DNA of 64,000 nucleotides, from the NCBI GenBank assembly GCA_041741095.1, contig JBGSKQ010000031.1, positions 18,697 through 82,696 on the forward strand, in the 5' to 3' direction. The notes under the pieces were generated by a model that saw only the letters and a program-made list of their open reading frames with translations, searched no databases and was not told the DNA's origin. Each line of letters opens with the position of its first letter. The stretch's first letter is position 1. This DNA comes from UBA6168 sp041741095 (GTDB lineage: Bacteria; Bacteroidota; Bacteroidia; Chitinophagales; Saprospiraceae). The translations under genes were made by a program, and so were the position numbers. Below, piece after piece: positions 9,901 to 16,880 of the stretch.

Positions 9901-10228
9901 ACTGGCTGGAATCATGGTGCGAAATTCAATCTTGCTGATTGACTTTATCAATATGCGGCTGCAAGATGGTGTGGCATTAAAACAAGCCGTCATAGAAGCA
10001 GGGGCGGTGCGCACCACGCCGATATTGTTGACGGCGGGAACTGTGGTCATTGGAGCATTCGTCATATTGTTCGACCCTATATTCCAAGGCTTGGCTATTT
10101 CGTTGATGGGCGGCACAATTGCTTCCACAGTATTGACGCTATTGGTCGTGCCATTGATATATTATTTGACCGAGCGTAAAAAATATCCATCATCACCAAT
10201 TATTGAAAATAAAACCGAAGAGTCATGA
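6998..10228 (+). CDS. RND-family inner membrane efflux transporter (AcrB/CusA superfamily)
   Basis: A 1076-residue protein of full RND length with twelve predicted membrane segments: TM1 at about 17-36, a cluster at about 350-510, one near 555-575 and a cluster at about 890-1060. The proton-relay pair is present in TM4 (GIVVDDSIII, Asp 418 and Asp 419). The porter-domain start IPREEEPQIDVP and ...YPGASPEEVE match broad RND pumps. It exports substrates using proton-motive force; the substrate is not clear from sequence. The last four bases overlap the PII-like gene (ATGA), which points to translational coupling. Confidence 0.92.
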   Translation: MQQGLAGNIAKMFLDSKLTVLLMVAFLIIGIYSSTLIPREEEPQIDVPIADIFVGYPGASPEEVESRISEPLEKLISNIKGIEYVYSTSMNEQAMIVVQFYVGEDIERSLVKLYNEIMKHMDKMPSGVTMPLVKSRAIDDVPMLGLTLWSEKYDDYQLKRIGQELATEIKKINDVSITKIIGGRSREMRVIVDKDKLAESGLDLLGVANYISANNQEYSSGKFNLNDEEFFVKTGTFLETVEDLENLIVGVHQNRPVYMRQVAEVVDGPELPKSYVSFGYAKSSGEKWAKNFSEYPAVTLSIAKRKGADAMKLSDLIMEKVDILKENLIPEDVHVEITRNYGETASHKVSELLMHLVLAIVAVTVLVMLSMGWRGGLVVFLSVPVTFALTLFGYYFLDYTLNRITLFALVFVTGIVVDDSIIIAENMHRHFKMKKLPFKQAAIYAINEVGNPTILATFTVVAAVLPMAFVSGLMGPYMSPMPIGAAIAMLLSLFVALTITPYLGYKFLIEKDKPEKKKHNFVLEESGIYKVYFRLVNPLLNSWWKRWLFLGLNIIVLFGVMLMFLNKSVTVKMLPFDDKNEFQIVIDMPEGTPLERTANVAKEIALYISEQDEVVNYQTHVGTSAPITFNGLVRHYDLRGGSNVADIQVNLTDKTQRSLQSHDIVKLHREPIQKIAAKYNANIKLVELPPGPPVLSTLVAEVYGPDYKKQIEIADSVRHILNTTEDVVDVDWMVEDDQTEYHFVIDKEKAMLNGIPPQKIVATLNMAMSERPVSNINAENDQDQVGINIQLDEKERSDINSIKALKLIGQAGFPIPIGDLVQIVEKTKDKSIYRKNQRRVVFVLADMAGQLESPVYAILKMGERLKNMVLPAGYKLEEAYAAQPFSENDFTIKWDGEWQITLEVFRDLGAAFAVVLVIIYILIVGWFQNFKAPIVMMIPIPLSMIGIILGHYMMGAFFTATSMIGMIALAGIMVRNSILLIDFINMRLQDGVALKQAVIEAGAVRTTPILLTAGTVVIGAFVILFDPIFQGLAISLMGGTIASTVLTLLVVPLIYYLTERKKYPSSPIIENKTEES

Positions 10229-10530
10229 AATTAATCGTCATTACCGGCGCTATTTTTTTCGACGAAGAAATCGCCAAAATATTGGACAAATCAGACGTGG
10301 CCATATACAGCCGTTCCAATATATCCGGCCACAAAAAAAAGGGGGAAGTGAACCTGAGCGAAAACTGGTTTGCGGGCGGCAATGGTTACCAGGAATCGGT
10401 CATGTTCTTTGCCTTCACCGAACTGGCAATCGTAGAAAAAGTCATGGCAGCCGTGAATAAATTCAATGAAACACTCGAATCCGAAAGCCCGCTCCGGGCC
10501 TTCGTTTTGGCAGTGGAAAATCACAATTAA
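10225..10530 (+). CDS. PII-like small regulatory protein linked to RND efflux
   Basis: A 101-residue protein with an alternating beta-alpha-beta layout. It starts MKLIVITGAIFFDEEIAKIL and ends with a strand in RAFVLAVENHN, resembling the PII/CutA-like ferredoxin fold. A group of PII-like proteins encoded beside heavy-metal RND efflux genes has been described (PII-NG), and the location here fits that group. It has no obvious PII T-loop tyrosine motif. The start overlaps the RND stop by 4 bp. A role in sensing a metal or nucleotide for the pump is inference from context. Confidence 0.6.
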   Translation: MKLIVITGAIFFDEEIAKILDKSDVAIYSRSNISGHKKKGEVNLSENWFAGGNGYQESVMFFAFTELAIVEKVMAAVNKFNETLESESPLRAFVLAVENHN

Positions 10531-10542
10531 ATATATAATGCT

Positions 10543-10743
10543 ATGATGGAAAGAATTATCCGTGCCATTGCTGGCACTTTTATTATTGCCAGCATATTAT
10601 TGGCCATATATGTAAACATCAACTGGCTTTGGTTCACCGCTTTTGTGGGGGCCAACCTGTTGCAATCGTCCATTACAAAATGGTGTTTGATGGAAGATAT
10701 ATTGAAATATTTTCGGGTGGGTTCAGGGACGGGTAAGGTTTGA
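10543..10743 (+). CDS. DUF2892 (YgaP-like transmembrane domain) protein
   Basis: A 66-residue protein with two membrane helices (about 8-25 and 27-45), the pattern ERIIRAIAGTFIIAS, and a Cys in the C-terminal motif KWCLMEDILK. This matches the DUF2892/YgaP-TM family, which typically keeps a cysteine in that position. It follows the PII-like gene by 12 bp and ends the operon. Proteins of this family sit next to metal or sulfur handling genes; the role here is unknown. A second ATG (10546) is equally possible as start. Confidence 0.7.
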   Translation: MMERIIRAIAGTFIIASILLAIYVNINWLWFTAFVGANLLQSSITKWCLMEDILKYFRVGSGTGKV

Positions 10744-10814
10744 TGGAATCTACTTCAAGCTCTTATGGATACTTGGATTTTTCCCTACTTGGTAAGGGGT
10801 CAAAAGAGTTGGTA

Positions 10815-10845
10815 GTTAGGCGGTAACTTGGAGTTACTGCCTAAC
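10815..10845. terminator. Hairpin between convergent genes
   Basis: A 14-bp stem (10815-10828 with 10832-10845, one G-U pair) closes a TGG loop. It lies between the efflux operon and the convergent CNNM/CorC gene. It lacks a clear T-run, so it may stop transcription weakly or protect 3' ends. Confidence 0.5.
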
Positions 10846-10882
10846 TTGGCTCGGCATATCAACCAATTTGACCCACGACTCC

Positions 10883-12166
10883 CTACTTATTATCTGGCAA
10901 TTTCATCATCATCACTTTATCAATCCTTGCCCCGTCCATGTCCACTACTTCGAATATATATCCTTTGAAATCGAATTGATCGCCTGCTACGGGCATGTTT
11001 TCCCATTGATTAAAAATAAAGCCCGCCAATGTGCTATAATATGGGCTGGATTCTGGAATAAGATCTTTTTGAAGAAAGTGATTGAGATTAATGACCAGCA
11101 CATTTCCACTGACCAGCAAGGAACCGTCATTGCGACGGAGGATACCGTCCGGTTCCTCGTCTTCTTCCGGTAGATTGCCTACAATTGCTTCTGCAATATC
11201 GTGCAAGGTGATAACTCCTTCGAATGCACCGAACTCGTCAGTGACAATGCCAAAATAGCAGCGGTTTTTTTTGAAAAGGTGCAAAACATCTATAGCAAAT
11301 TGATTTTCAGGCACAAATACAGGTTCCCGCAGAATGCCTCGCAACTGGAATTCCGGCTCAGTTTTATGGGCAAAAAAATCCTTGGCGTGGAGATAGCCCA
11401 GCACTTTATCGTAGATGCCTTCGCAGACGGGGAAATGGGTGCGGAGGCTGTTGCGCAATTGCTGTTCAATCGTGTCCAGGGGCTGGTTAATATTAATCCA
11501 TTCTACATCGAGTCGGTGGGTCATCAGCGACTTGGTGCGCAGATCGCCAAATGTCAAAACGTTATGGTGGATTTCACTTTCGTCTTTTTCGAATAGACCT
11601 TGTTTTCCTGCAATTTTAACCATATAGCGCAGCTCCTCTTCGGTGATTATTTCCTCGCCTATAGGGTTGATATGGAAAATTTTAAAAACAAGAGCAGTAC
11701 TTGCCGTTAGTAGCCAGACAAAAGGCCTGGCAATGCGGCTAAATAACTTGATGAAACCGCCGATGGCGAGCGCTACCGGTTCGGCAAACTTGATTGCGAG
11801 CGTTTTGGGAATTAGTTCACCGATGACGATGGACAAGTAAGTAATGAGCGCTACCACCAACACGTAGGTGATAGTGTGTGCATAAGGCTGTAGAAATGCT
11901 ACTTTTTCTACTACTGGCCGAAAGTTGTCGGTAAGCGTGGCTCCACCATATACGCCTGAGATAATGCCAATGAGTGTGATGCCGATTTGTACCGCCGAAA
12001 GGAAGCCTTCGGGTTTTTTCAACAGATCGAGCACGGTCTTGGCCTTGGCGTTGCCCGCCTCGGCGAGCTGCACCATCCGCTGCTTTTTGACGGAAACAAG
12101 GGCTATTTCCGACAGGGCGAAAACGCCATTGATGAGGTTGAAAAGTAGGATGATGAGGAGTTCCAA
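10883..12166 (-). CDS. CNNM/CorC-family (hemolysin-like) membrane protein
   Basis: A 427-residue protein with a DUF21/CNNM membrane domain in residues 1-190 (four hydrophobic segments, GVFALSEIALVSV near the start, IGELIPKTLA near 120). A paired CBS-domain region (about 200-330: MTHRLDVEWI..., GIVTDEFGAFEGVITLHD) and a C-terminal CorC/HlyC transport-associated domain (about 340-425, ending DGARIDKVMM) follow. Members transport or regulate divalent cations such as Mg2+. The architecture is complete. The gene stands alone, convergent with the efflux operon. Confidence 0.9.
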   Translation of the reverse strand: MELLIILLFNLINGVFALSEIALVSVKKQRMVQLAEAGNAKAKTVLDLLKKPEGFLSAVQIGITLIGIISGVYGGATLTDNFRPVVEKVAFLQPYAHTITYVLVVALITYLSIVIGELIPKTLAIKFAEPVALAIGGFIKLFSRIARPFVWLLTASTALVFKIFHINPIGEEIITEEELRYMVKIAGKQGLFEKDESEIHHNVLTFGDLRTKSLMTHRLDVEWININQPLDTIEQQLRNSLRTHFPVCEGIYDKVLGYLHAKDFFAHKTEPEFQLRGILREPVFVPENQFAIDVLHLFKKNRCYFGIVTDEFGAFEGVITLHDIAEAIVGNLPEEDEEPDGILRRNDGSLLVSGNVLVINLNHFLQKDLIPESSPYYSTLAGFIFNQWENMPVAGDQFDFKGYIFEVVDMDGARIDKVMMMKLPDNK

Positions 12167-12427
12167 TATAATATTGATTTTTATTAATACTCGTATTTAT
12201 ACTGTGCGCCGCCCCAAATCCCAGCAATTAACTTGGCGGCGTGAGCTATAAATCAACGTTTGATATCCCTAATGAGTAGTTATCAAATACCGCAGTTCCA
12301 TCATTGCGGAGTTTGAAAACCCCCTTTCTCTAAATTGCATGGAATTAGGCATTAACCCAATATTAATTTCTAATGCGGCTGTCTTTAAAATTAAGATGGA
12401 ACAATTTCAATGGAATAATCTGCAAAA

Positions 12428-13018
12428 TTAAAATCCCGCCAAATTATTCCATTCCTTCATTGATTTTTTGAAGTTTTTGAAATACAGCTTATTAAATTTG
12501 TCCATGTCAAATTCCTCGGGGTCGAATTCGCCACCAAGCCACTCCACCAAATCTTCGTACTCTTCTGTGCCTTTTTGCTTCATTTTTTCCACCAAGTCTT
12601 GGTAGCCCCAGATGCCGCCGCAATCCTCTGGCGGGCAAGCCATCGCCCCACCGAACAGCAGGGGATAAGTTTTCCCGGCCTCAGATTCGTGCAGTTTTTT
12701 TACCTCCACGATATGTTCCCAGCCATCGCCGAAATCGTATTCGTACACAATTTTGGCTTTTGGCACATTCAAAATGGAGTTGATTTTGATTTCACGGCTA
12801 TCCTCCATTTCGTCAAAATCGTCGTCGAAGGGTATCCCAATGCGCCGCTGGTACTTGCCGACGATGAATTGGTGCAAGTGGCTGTGCGTCCAACCCATTG
12901 CAAACTGAATGATGTAGTGCAGATCGTGGAAGGTCATATCTTCAGGCACGAGCACCCGCCGCCAGATTTTGGGTTTGCTGCCTTGCAGCACGATGTCGAG
13001 TTCAAGTATTTTGCTCAT
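12428..13018 (-). CDS. Plasmid pRiA4b ORF-3-like family protein
   Basis: A 196-residue protein with the family hallmarks: KPKIWRRVLVPEDMTFHDLH near the start, GWTHSHLHQF, and YEYDFGDGWEHIV in the centre, followed by a PPEDCGGIWGY block and an acidic end. The family is widespread, often in mobile-element contexts, and its biochemical role is not established. Here it lacks partner genes within 200 bp. No signal peptide or membrane segment is present, so it is probably cytosolic. Confidence 0.85.
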   Translation of the reverse strand: MSKILELDIVLQGSKPKIWRRVLVPEDMTFHDLHYIIQFAMGWTHSHLHQFIVGKYQRRIGIPFDDDFDEMEDSREIKINSILNVPKAKIVYEYDFGDGWEHIVEVKKLHESEAGKTYPLLFGGAMACPPEDCGGIWGYQDLVEKMKQKGTEEYEDLVEWLGGEFDPEEFDMDKFNKLYFKNFKKSMKEWNNLAGF

Positions 13019-13227
13019 GTTTAAATTAATTATTGTGGAAATTTAATGACGAATATCGTTCATTTTCTGCAATTCACAAGTTGATCTAAAATGCCGTGTT
13101 ATTTCAACTTGCAAAACACCCACTGGTTCAGTGGTTTTTATAAAACAGCCTAATTACTTTTTCTTATTTTCATTTTTTGCACAATGTTTGCGTCCTTTGC
13201 AGAGTGTTTTAAGAAAACTAACTGATT

Positions 13228-13767
13228 TTGAAAGACCCTCGTTGCAACAGAAAGCGCTTTGCCGCTTGGTTCCTGCTGTTGGCATTGTGCCTACAGCGGA
13301 CGGTGGGCTTCGTGGGCAATGAGGTGGCCATAGCGGTGGAGATGGAAGCGGGCATGGACAGTACCGAGCAGGCCATCGCAGATAAAATTAAGGAACAAGA
13401 AGGGTTTGATGCCAGGATTGATGTGCAGGACGATGCCGAAATGGAGTCGCTCCAAAAATTGGGCTACCTGGCTCCCTTTATTTTTTCCGAAGAGGTTGAC
13501 AGTGCTGTTTGTTTTTATACGGTTGAATATGCTCCCAAAACGATGTTGGTCAATACGGTGGTGGGAAATGGGCAAAGCGATCCGAATTTACCTGCCAGCT
13601 CCTCCAAATCCTTCAATGAAAGGTTGTTTTCTTCATTTTGTTTTTGGGAAAATATCTTTGCCATAAATCATCAGCCTTTCTTTAATACCACAACATTCTC
13701 CGTTCCACATTATTGGGAACAATCTTATATTCCTATCCTTTCCCCGCCGCCTAAATATTGGGTTTGA
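13228..13767 (+). CDS. Unrecognised protein with N-terminal hydrophobic segment
   Basis: A 179-residue frame from TTG at 13228. After a short basic start (RCNRKRF) comes a hydrophobic segment (about 11-22), then an acidic region (EMEAGMDSTEQAIADKIKEQEGFDARIDVQDDAEME) and an aromatic, Pro-rich C-terminus. I do not recognise the family. An intrinsic terminator a few bases past the stop supports real transcription. No upstream ATG exists in frame; TTG is the earliest start that keeps the hydrophobic segment. It lies just upstream of an outer-membrane barrel gene. Confidence 0.5.
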   Translation: MKDPRCNRKRFAAWFLLLALCLQRTVGFVGNEVAIAVEMEAGMDSTEQAIADKIKEQEGFDARIDVQDDAEMESLQKLGYLAPFIFSEEVDSAVCFYTVEYAPKTMLVNTVVGNGQSDPNLPASSSKSFNERLFSSFCFWENIFAINHQPFFNTTTFSVPHYWEQSYIPILSPPPKYWV

Positions 13768-13770
13768 ACT

Positions 13771-13795
13771 ACGGCACTATATTGCCGTCTTTTTT
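13771..13795 (+). terminator. Intrinsic terminator
   Basis: ACGGCA (13771-13776) pairs with TGCCGT (13783-13788), followed by C and a run of six T. It lies 3 bp after the stop codon of the preceding gene. Confidence 0.65.
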
Positions 13796-13917
13796 CTTGT
13801 GAACAAGATTGGTATTGATTGATGCCATGCTATCAGTTTGATGCCTGTTATTGGCATTGCTCTGCTGTTGGCATGATTCAAATACATTTTCTCTTCATTT
13901 TCAAATTGTATATTTCA

Positions 13918-14844
13918 ATGAAAACTCAACATACAATTGTATATTGTACATTGGCATTCTTTGCCTTTTCGGGCTTTTTAAAGGCCCAAACCCCTTCCGA
14001 CGCCATCATGATGCGGCAGTTGGAAACTTGTATCGGTGTTGTATATGAACACGGGTGGTTCGATGAATATTGGGAAGGCGAACAGCTCAGGGTTAATGGC
14101 ACCATTGAGACCGTTAAGCGCAATTCGGTGACGCCAATGATCGCCTTTGGTATATTTGAGCAATTAAACCTGCTTGTGGGGGCATCGTATGTACAAACGG
14201 AATCCACAGAACCAAATGGAGGTCACTTTGTTGGGGCAAAAGGCTTCCAGGATTTTATGGTGGCATTGAAAGGCCAGCTTTTCAATCAACAGATAGGCCC
14301 AGGTAAATTGGCATTCCTCGCCACTGCTGGTTTCTCGACCCCCATGACCAATTACTTGTCCGATTACCGCCCTTACAGCATTGGGTTCGGTGCCAATGAA
14401 TACAGCCTGCGGGGCATTTTGCAATATAAATTCGATATGGGCGTGTATGTGCGTGGCGCTTTTGCTTATTTGGAGCGTGGCCAAACGGAGGCTGAAAGGG
14501 ATTACTACTACAACAATGGCAGCTATTATACTGCCTGGATGGACGTGCCAAGCGCCTGGAATTACAACGCAGTGGCCGGTATTTGGATATTGGGAAATAC
14601 CTTGAAACTGGAGGCCAATTATATGGGACTTAAATCCACCAGTGGCGACGATATACGGCCATACAATGCGGCACAACCTACCAATAAAGTCAATTTTGAC
14701 CTGCTTGGATTCTCTGCCCAATGCTATCCCAAAAAAGCAAAAGGTTTCGGCGGACTGGCTTATTTTTCCCAAACCATCAATGGACGCAATGCGGGCAAAT
14801 CCAGCCAATTTGGATTGGGCTTGACGTATCAGTTCAGGATTTAA
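13918..14844 (+). CDS. Outer-membrane beta-barrel protein (transporter-like)
   Basis: A 308-residue protein from the ATG at 13918, chosen because it begins a good signal peptide (MKTQHTIVYCTLAFFAFSGFLKAQ); an in-frame ATG at 13819 would add 33 residues without one. The rest alternates short beta strands with aromatic residues and ends LGLTYQFRI, a typical barrel C-terminus with a late aromatic residue. It resembles the MetA-pathway/phenol-degradation type of barrel proteins (PF13557-like), whose substrates are mostly unknown. The gene precedes the haloperoxidase-like lipoprotein and TonB receptor on the same strand. Confidence 0.65.
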   Translation: MKTQHTIVYCTLAFFAFSGFLKAQTPSDAIMMRQLETCIGVVYEHGWFDEYWEGEQLRVNGTIETVKRNSVTPMIAFGIFEQLNLLVGASYVQTESTEPNGGHFVGAKGFQDFMVALKGQLFNQQIGPGKLAFLATAGFSTPMTNYLSDYRPYSIGFGANEYSLRGILQYKFDMGVYVRGAFAYLERGQTEAERDYYYNNGSYYTAWMDVPSAWNYNAVAGIWILGNTLKLEANYMGLKSTSGDDIRPYNAAQPTNKVNFDLLGFSAQCYPKKAKGFGGLAYFSQTINGRNAGKSSQFGLGLTYQFRI

Positions 14845-14898
14845 TGGCTATTGGCTATTTGAAAACCATCTCAATATAAAAACTGGTAGTGAAATATT

Positions 14899-15020
14899 TT
14901 AATTGACGCAGATTTTGGCCCGGGCTAAGGTGACGCCTCAAAAGGGCCAGCAAAATCTGAGGTTAACCCAAGGCGTGTGCGGCTCTTTTGAGGTGTCGCC
15001 TTAGCCCTTGCATCAGTTAA
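14899..15020. repeat. Large intergenic palindrome (type A)
   Basis: Arms 14922-14948 and 14981-15007 pair over 27 bp with three mismatches (GGGCTAAGG against CCTTAGCCC at the ends). Outer arms 14899-14910 and 15009-15020 extend the match. The loop is about 32 bp. It lies between the barrel gene and the haloperoxidase gene and could act as a terminator or be a mobile palindromic repeat. Confidence 0.65.
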
Positions 15021-15053
15021 TTTCTATCACTGCCGAAAAAAACTTAAATCATC

Positions 15054-16604
15054 ATGGAAAATAAATTCTTCGCATCCCTATTTTCAGGCTGCATTATATT
15101 GTGTGCCTTATTTGTTTCTTCCTGTGAAAAAGACATGCCTACACAGGCCAATTATACCGATTATATATTTTCAAAAACAGACGAAAATGGCGGTATTTGG
15201 ACTCCGGTTTTGTTGGATAGTTCCACCCAAATTGCCATCCCTGTGCCGGAAGATGTCACTTCGTCGGCTTACTTGGACGAACTTTCCGCATTGAAATCAG
15301 AGACCACCAATTTGAGCGGGCAGCAAATGGAGACGATTGAATATTGGACCAACAATCCAATCCTTCGCTGGAATGAAATTGCATTGGAATTAATTGCAAA
15401 ATATAATCTTATTCCTGGCCCGAACGACGACGACACTTACACATTGCCCAATCCAGCCGATCCCAGCGCCATTCCTTATTTTCCATTTGCGCACCCACCT
15501 TATGCGGTTCGTGCTTTGTCCTATTTGAGCGTGGCGCAATTTGATGGATTGATCACCGCCTGGCATTACAAATATGCTTACAACCGCCCCTCGCCAAATA
15601 CGGTGGACAATGCGATTCCTGCCGCTTATATCGAAAATGATATTCCGTCTTACCCATCCGATGGGGCAGTGGTGGCCACCGTTTCGAAGGCTATTTTATC
15701 GGCCATGTTCCCGCTTGAAAAAGACTATTTGGCCGAAAAAGCTGCCGAACATATTGCCAGTTTGAAATGGGCTGGAATGAATGTGGAAAGCGACATTTCC
15801 GCTGGGGTTGCCATCGGGGATGAAGTGTCGAAAATCGCCTTGGCCAGGGCAGCCAACGACGGCATGAAAAAGGCCCAATGCCCCAAACCCGTCTCCGATT
15901 CGCTGCAAACTGCCGCATTCGACAGGCTCGGCTGGAAATGGGAAAACCTGGAAGTTCCCGCCCGTCCGGTCGGGCTGACTCCGCTGTTTGGCCAAGTGAA
16001 AATGTGGTGTGTGCCAACGGTGGAAGAGGTAAGGCCGCCCATGCCGCCAGCGCCCGGTTCTGCTGAATTTGAAGCTGATATCAAATTGCTGAAAAATTAT
16101 CAGGACAATATGAAGGAAGAATGGCGGGCCATCGCCAATTTTTGGCAAGATGGGCTTGGAACCTACACACCGCCCGGCCATTGGAACCGCTTTGCCAAGG
16201 AATATGCCATCAAATACAAGCTGAACCCGCTGCGCACGGCACGAGTTTTTGCCTATTTGAATATGGCTATGATGGACGGCGGTATTAGTTGCTGGGATGC
16301 CAAATATTATTATCACTATCCACGCCCAATCAATGCCATTGAGGGTTTTACAACCATCGCAGGGACGCCAAATTTCCCAAGCTACACTTCCGGGCACAGC
16401 GTATTCTCAGCGGCCGGAGCAGAGGTTTTGACTTATATGTTCCCCGAAGAAGGCTCCATATTTAGGGATTGGGCCTTGGAGGCTGCCATTTCAAGGGTTT
16501 ACGGAGGTATTCATTGGAGCTTTGACGCAACAGCCGGGACTGAGCAAGGCAAAAAAGTAGCGGGTTACACCTTGGGCATAGCCAAGGCCGATGGAGCGGA
16601 TTAA
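15054..16604 (+). CDS. Vanadium-haloperoxidase/PAP2-superfamily lipoprotein with a degenerate first half
   Basis: A 516-residue protein with a lipobox (FVSSC, Cys 24). The C-terminal half holds the full PAP2/haloperoxidase active site: Lys 417 with RP at 424-425, SGH at 446-448 and SRVYGGIHWSFD with Arg 481, His 487 and Asp 491. The N-terminal half repeats the layout (LSVAQFDGLITAW...KYAYNRP at 160-179, PSYPSDG at 198-204) but lacks the SGH histidine and the SRxxxxxH motif. It is therefore an internal duplication in which one half lost catalysis. Members either oxidise halides with peroxide using vanadate or remove phosphate; sequence alone does not decide. The protein is expected in the periplasm or outer membrane. 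Confidence 0.8.
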   Translation: MENKFFASLFSGCIILCALFVSSCEKDMPTQANYTDYIFSKTDENGGIWTPVLLDSSTQIAIPVPEDVTSSAYLDELSALKSETTNLSGQQMETIEYWTNNPILRWNEIALELIAKYNLIPGPNDDDTYTLPNPADPSAIPYFPFAHPPYAVRALSYLSVAQFDGLITAWHYKYAYNRPSPNTVDNAIPAAYIENDIPSYPSDGAVVATVSKAILSAMFPLEKDYLAEKAAEHIASLKWAGMNVESDISAGVAIGDEVSKIALARAANDGMKKAQCPKPVSDSLQTAAFDRLGWKWENLEVPARPVGLTPLFGQVKMWCVPTVEEVRPPMPPAPGSAEFEADIKLLKNYQDNMKEEWRAIANFWQDGLGTYTPPGHWNRFAKEYAIKYKLNPLRTARVFAYLNMAMMDGGISCWDAKYYYHYPRPINAIEGFTTIAGTPNFPSYTSGHSVFSAAGAEVLTYMFPEEGSIFRDWALEAAISRVYGGIHWSFDATAGTEQGKKVAGYTLGIAKADGAD

Positions 16605-16625
16605 TTGGTTTGATACAATATAAAA

Positions 16626-16717
16626 GTCACGAATTGTGCAAATTGTCACTATACTCCGCACAAAAACAATAGGTGCGAAGGATCAATATACTATTGATAA
16701 TTTGTGCAATTCGTGAC
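16626..16717. repeat. Intergenic inverted repeat (type B)
   Basis: Arms 16626-16647 and 16696-16717 pair over 22 bp with three mismatches; the core is GTCACGAATTG. A partial similar sequence (CACGAATTACACCAATTTT) occurs at about 52455. It lies between the haloperoxidase and receptor genes. Confidence 0.6.
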
Positions 16718-16807
16718 AAAAAATTGACCGGAATATTTCAATTTCTGTCTGTGCATATTTTAAGCAAATTCTAAGTTTATTTTAAGGCTTTGGCAATCCG
16801 GTTAGCC

Positions 16808-16815
16808 TACATTTG
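16808..16815 (+). promoter_or_regulatory. Candidate -7 promoter box (TACATTTG)
   Basis: TACATTTGCGCC matches the Bacteroidota -7 box with the GC-rich tail seen at other sites in this window. It lies 65 bp before the receptor start. A TTTG at 16789-16792 is 15 bp upstream, slightly closer than usual for a -33 box. Confidence 0.45.
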
Positions 16816-16880
16816 CGCCATTATTTTGATGATTTAGCTTCCAAAATCCCAATGTTTATTTTTTGAAAAATATGCCGACA

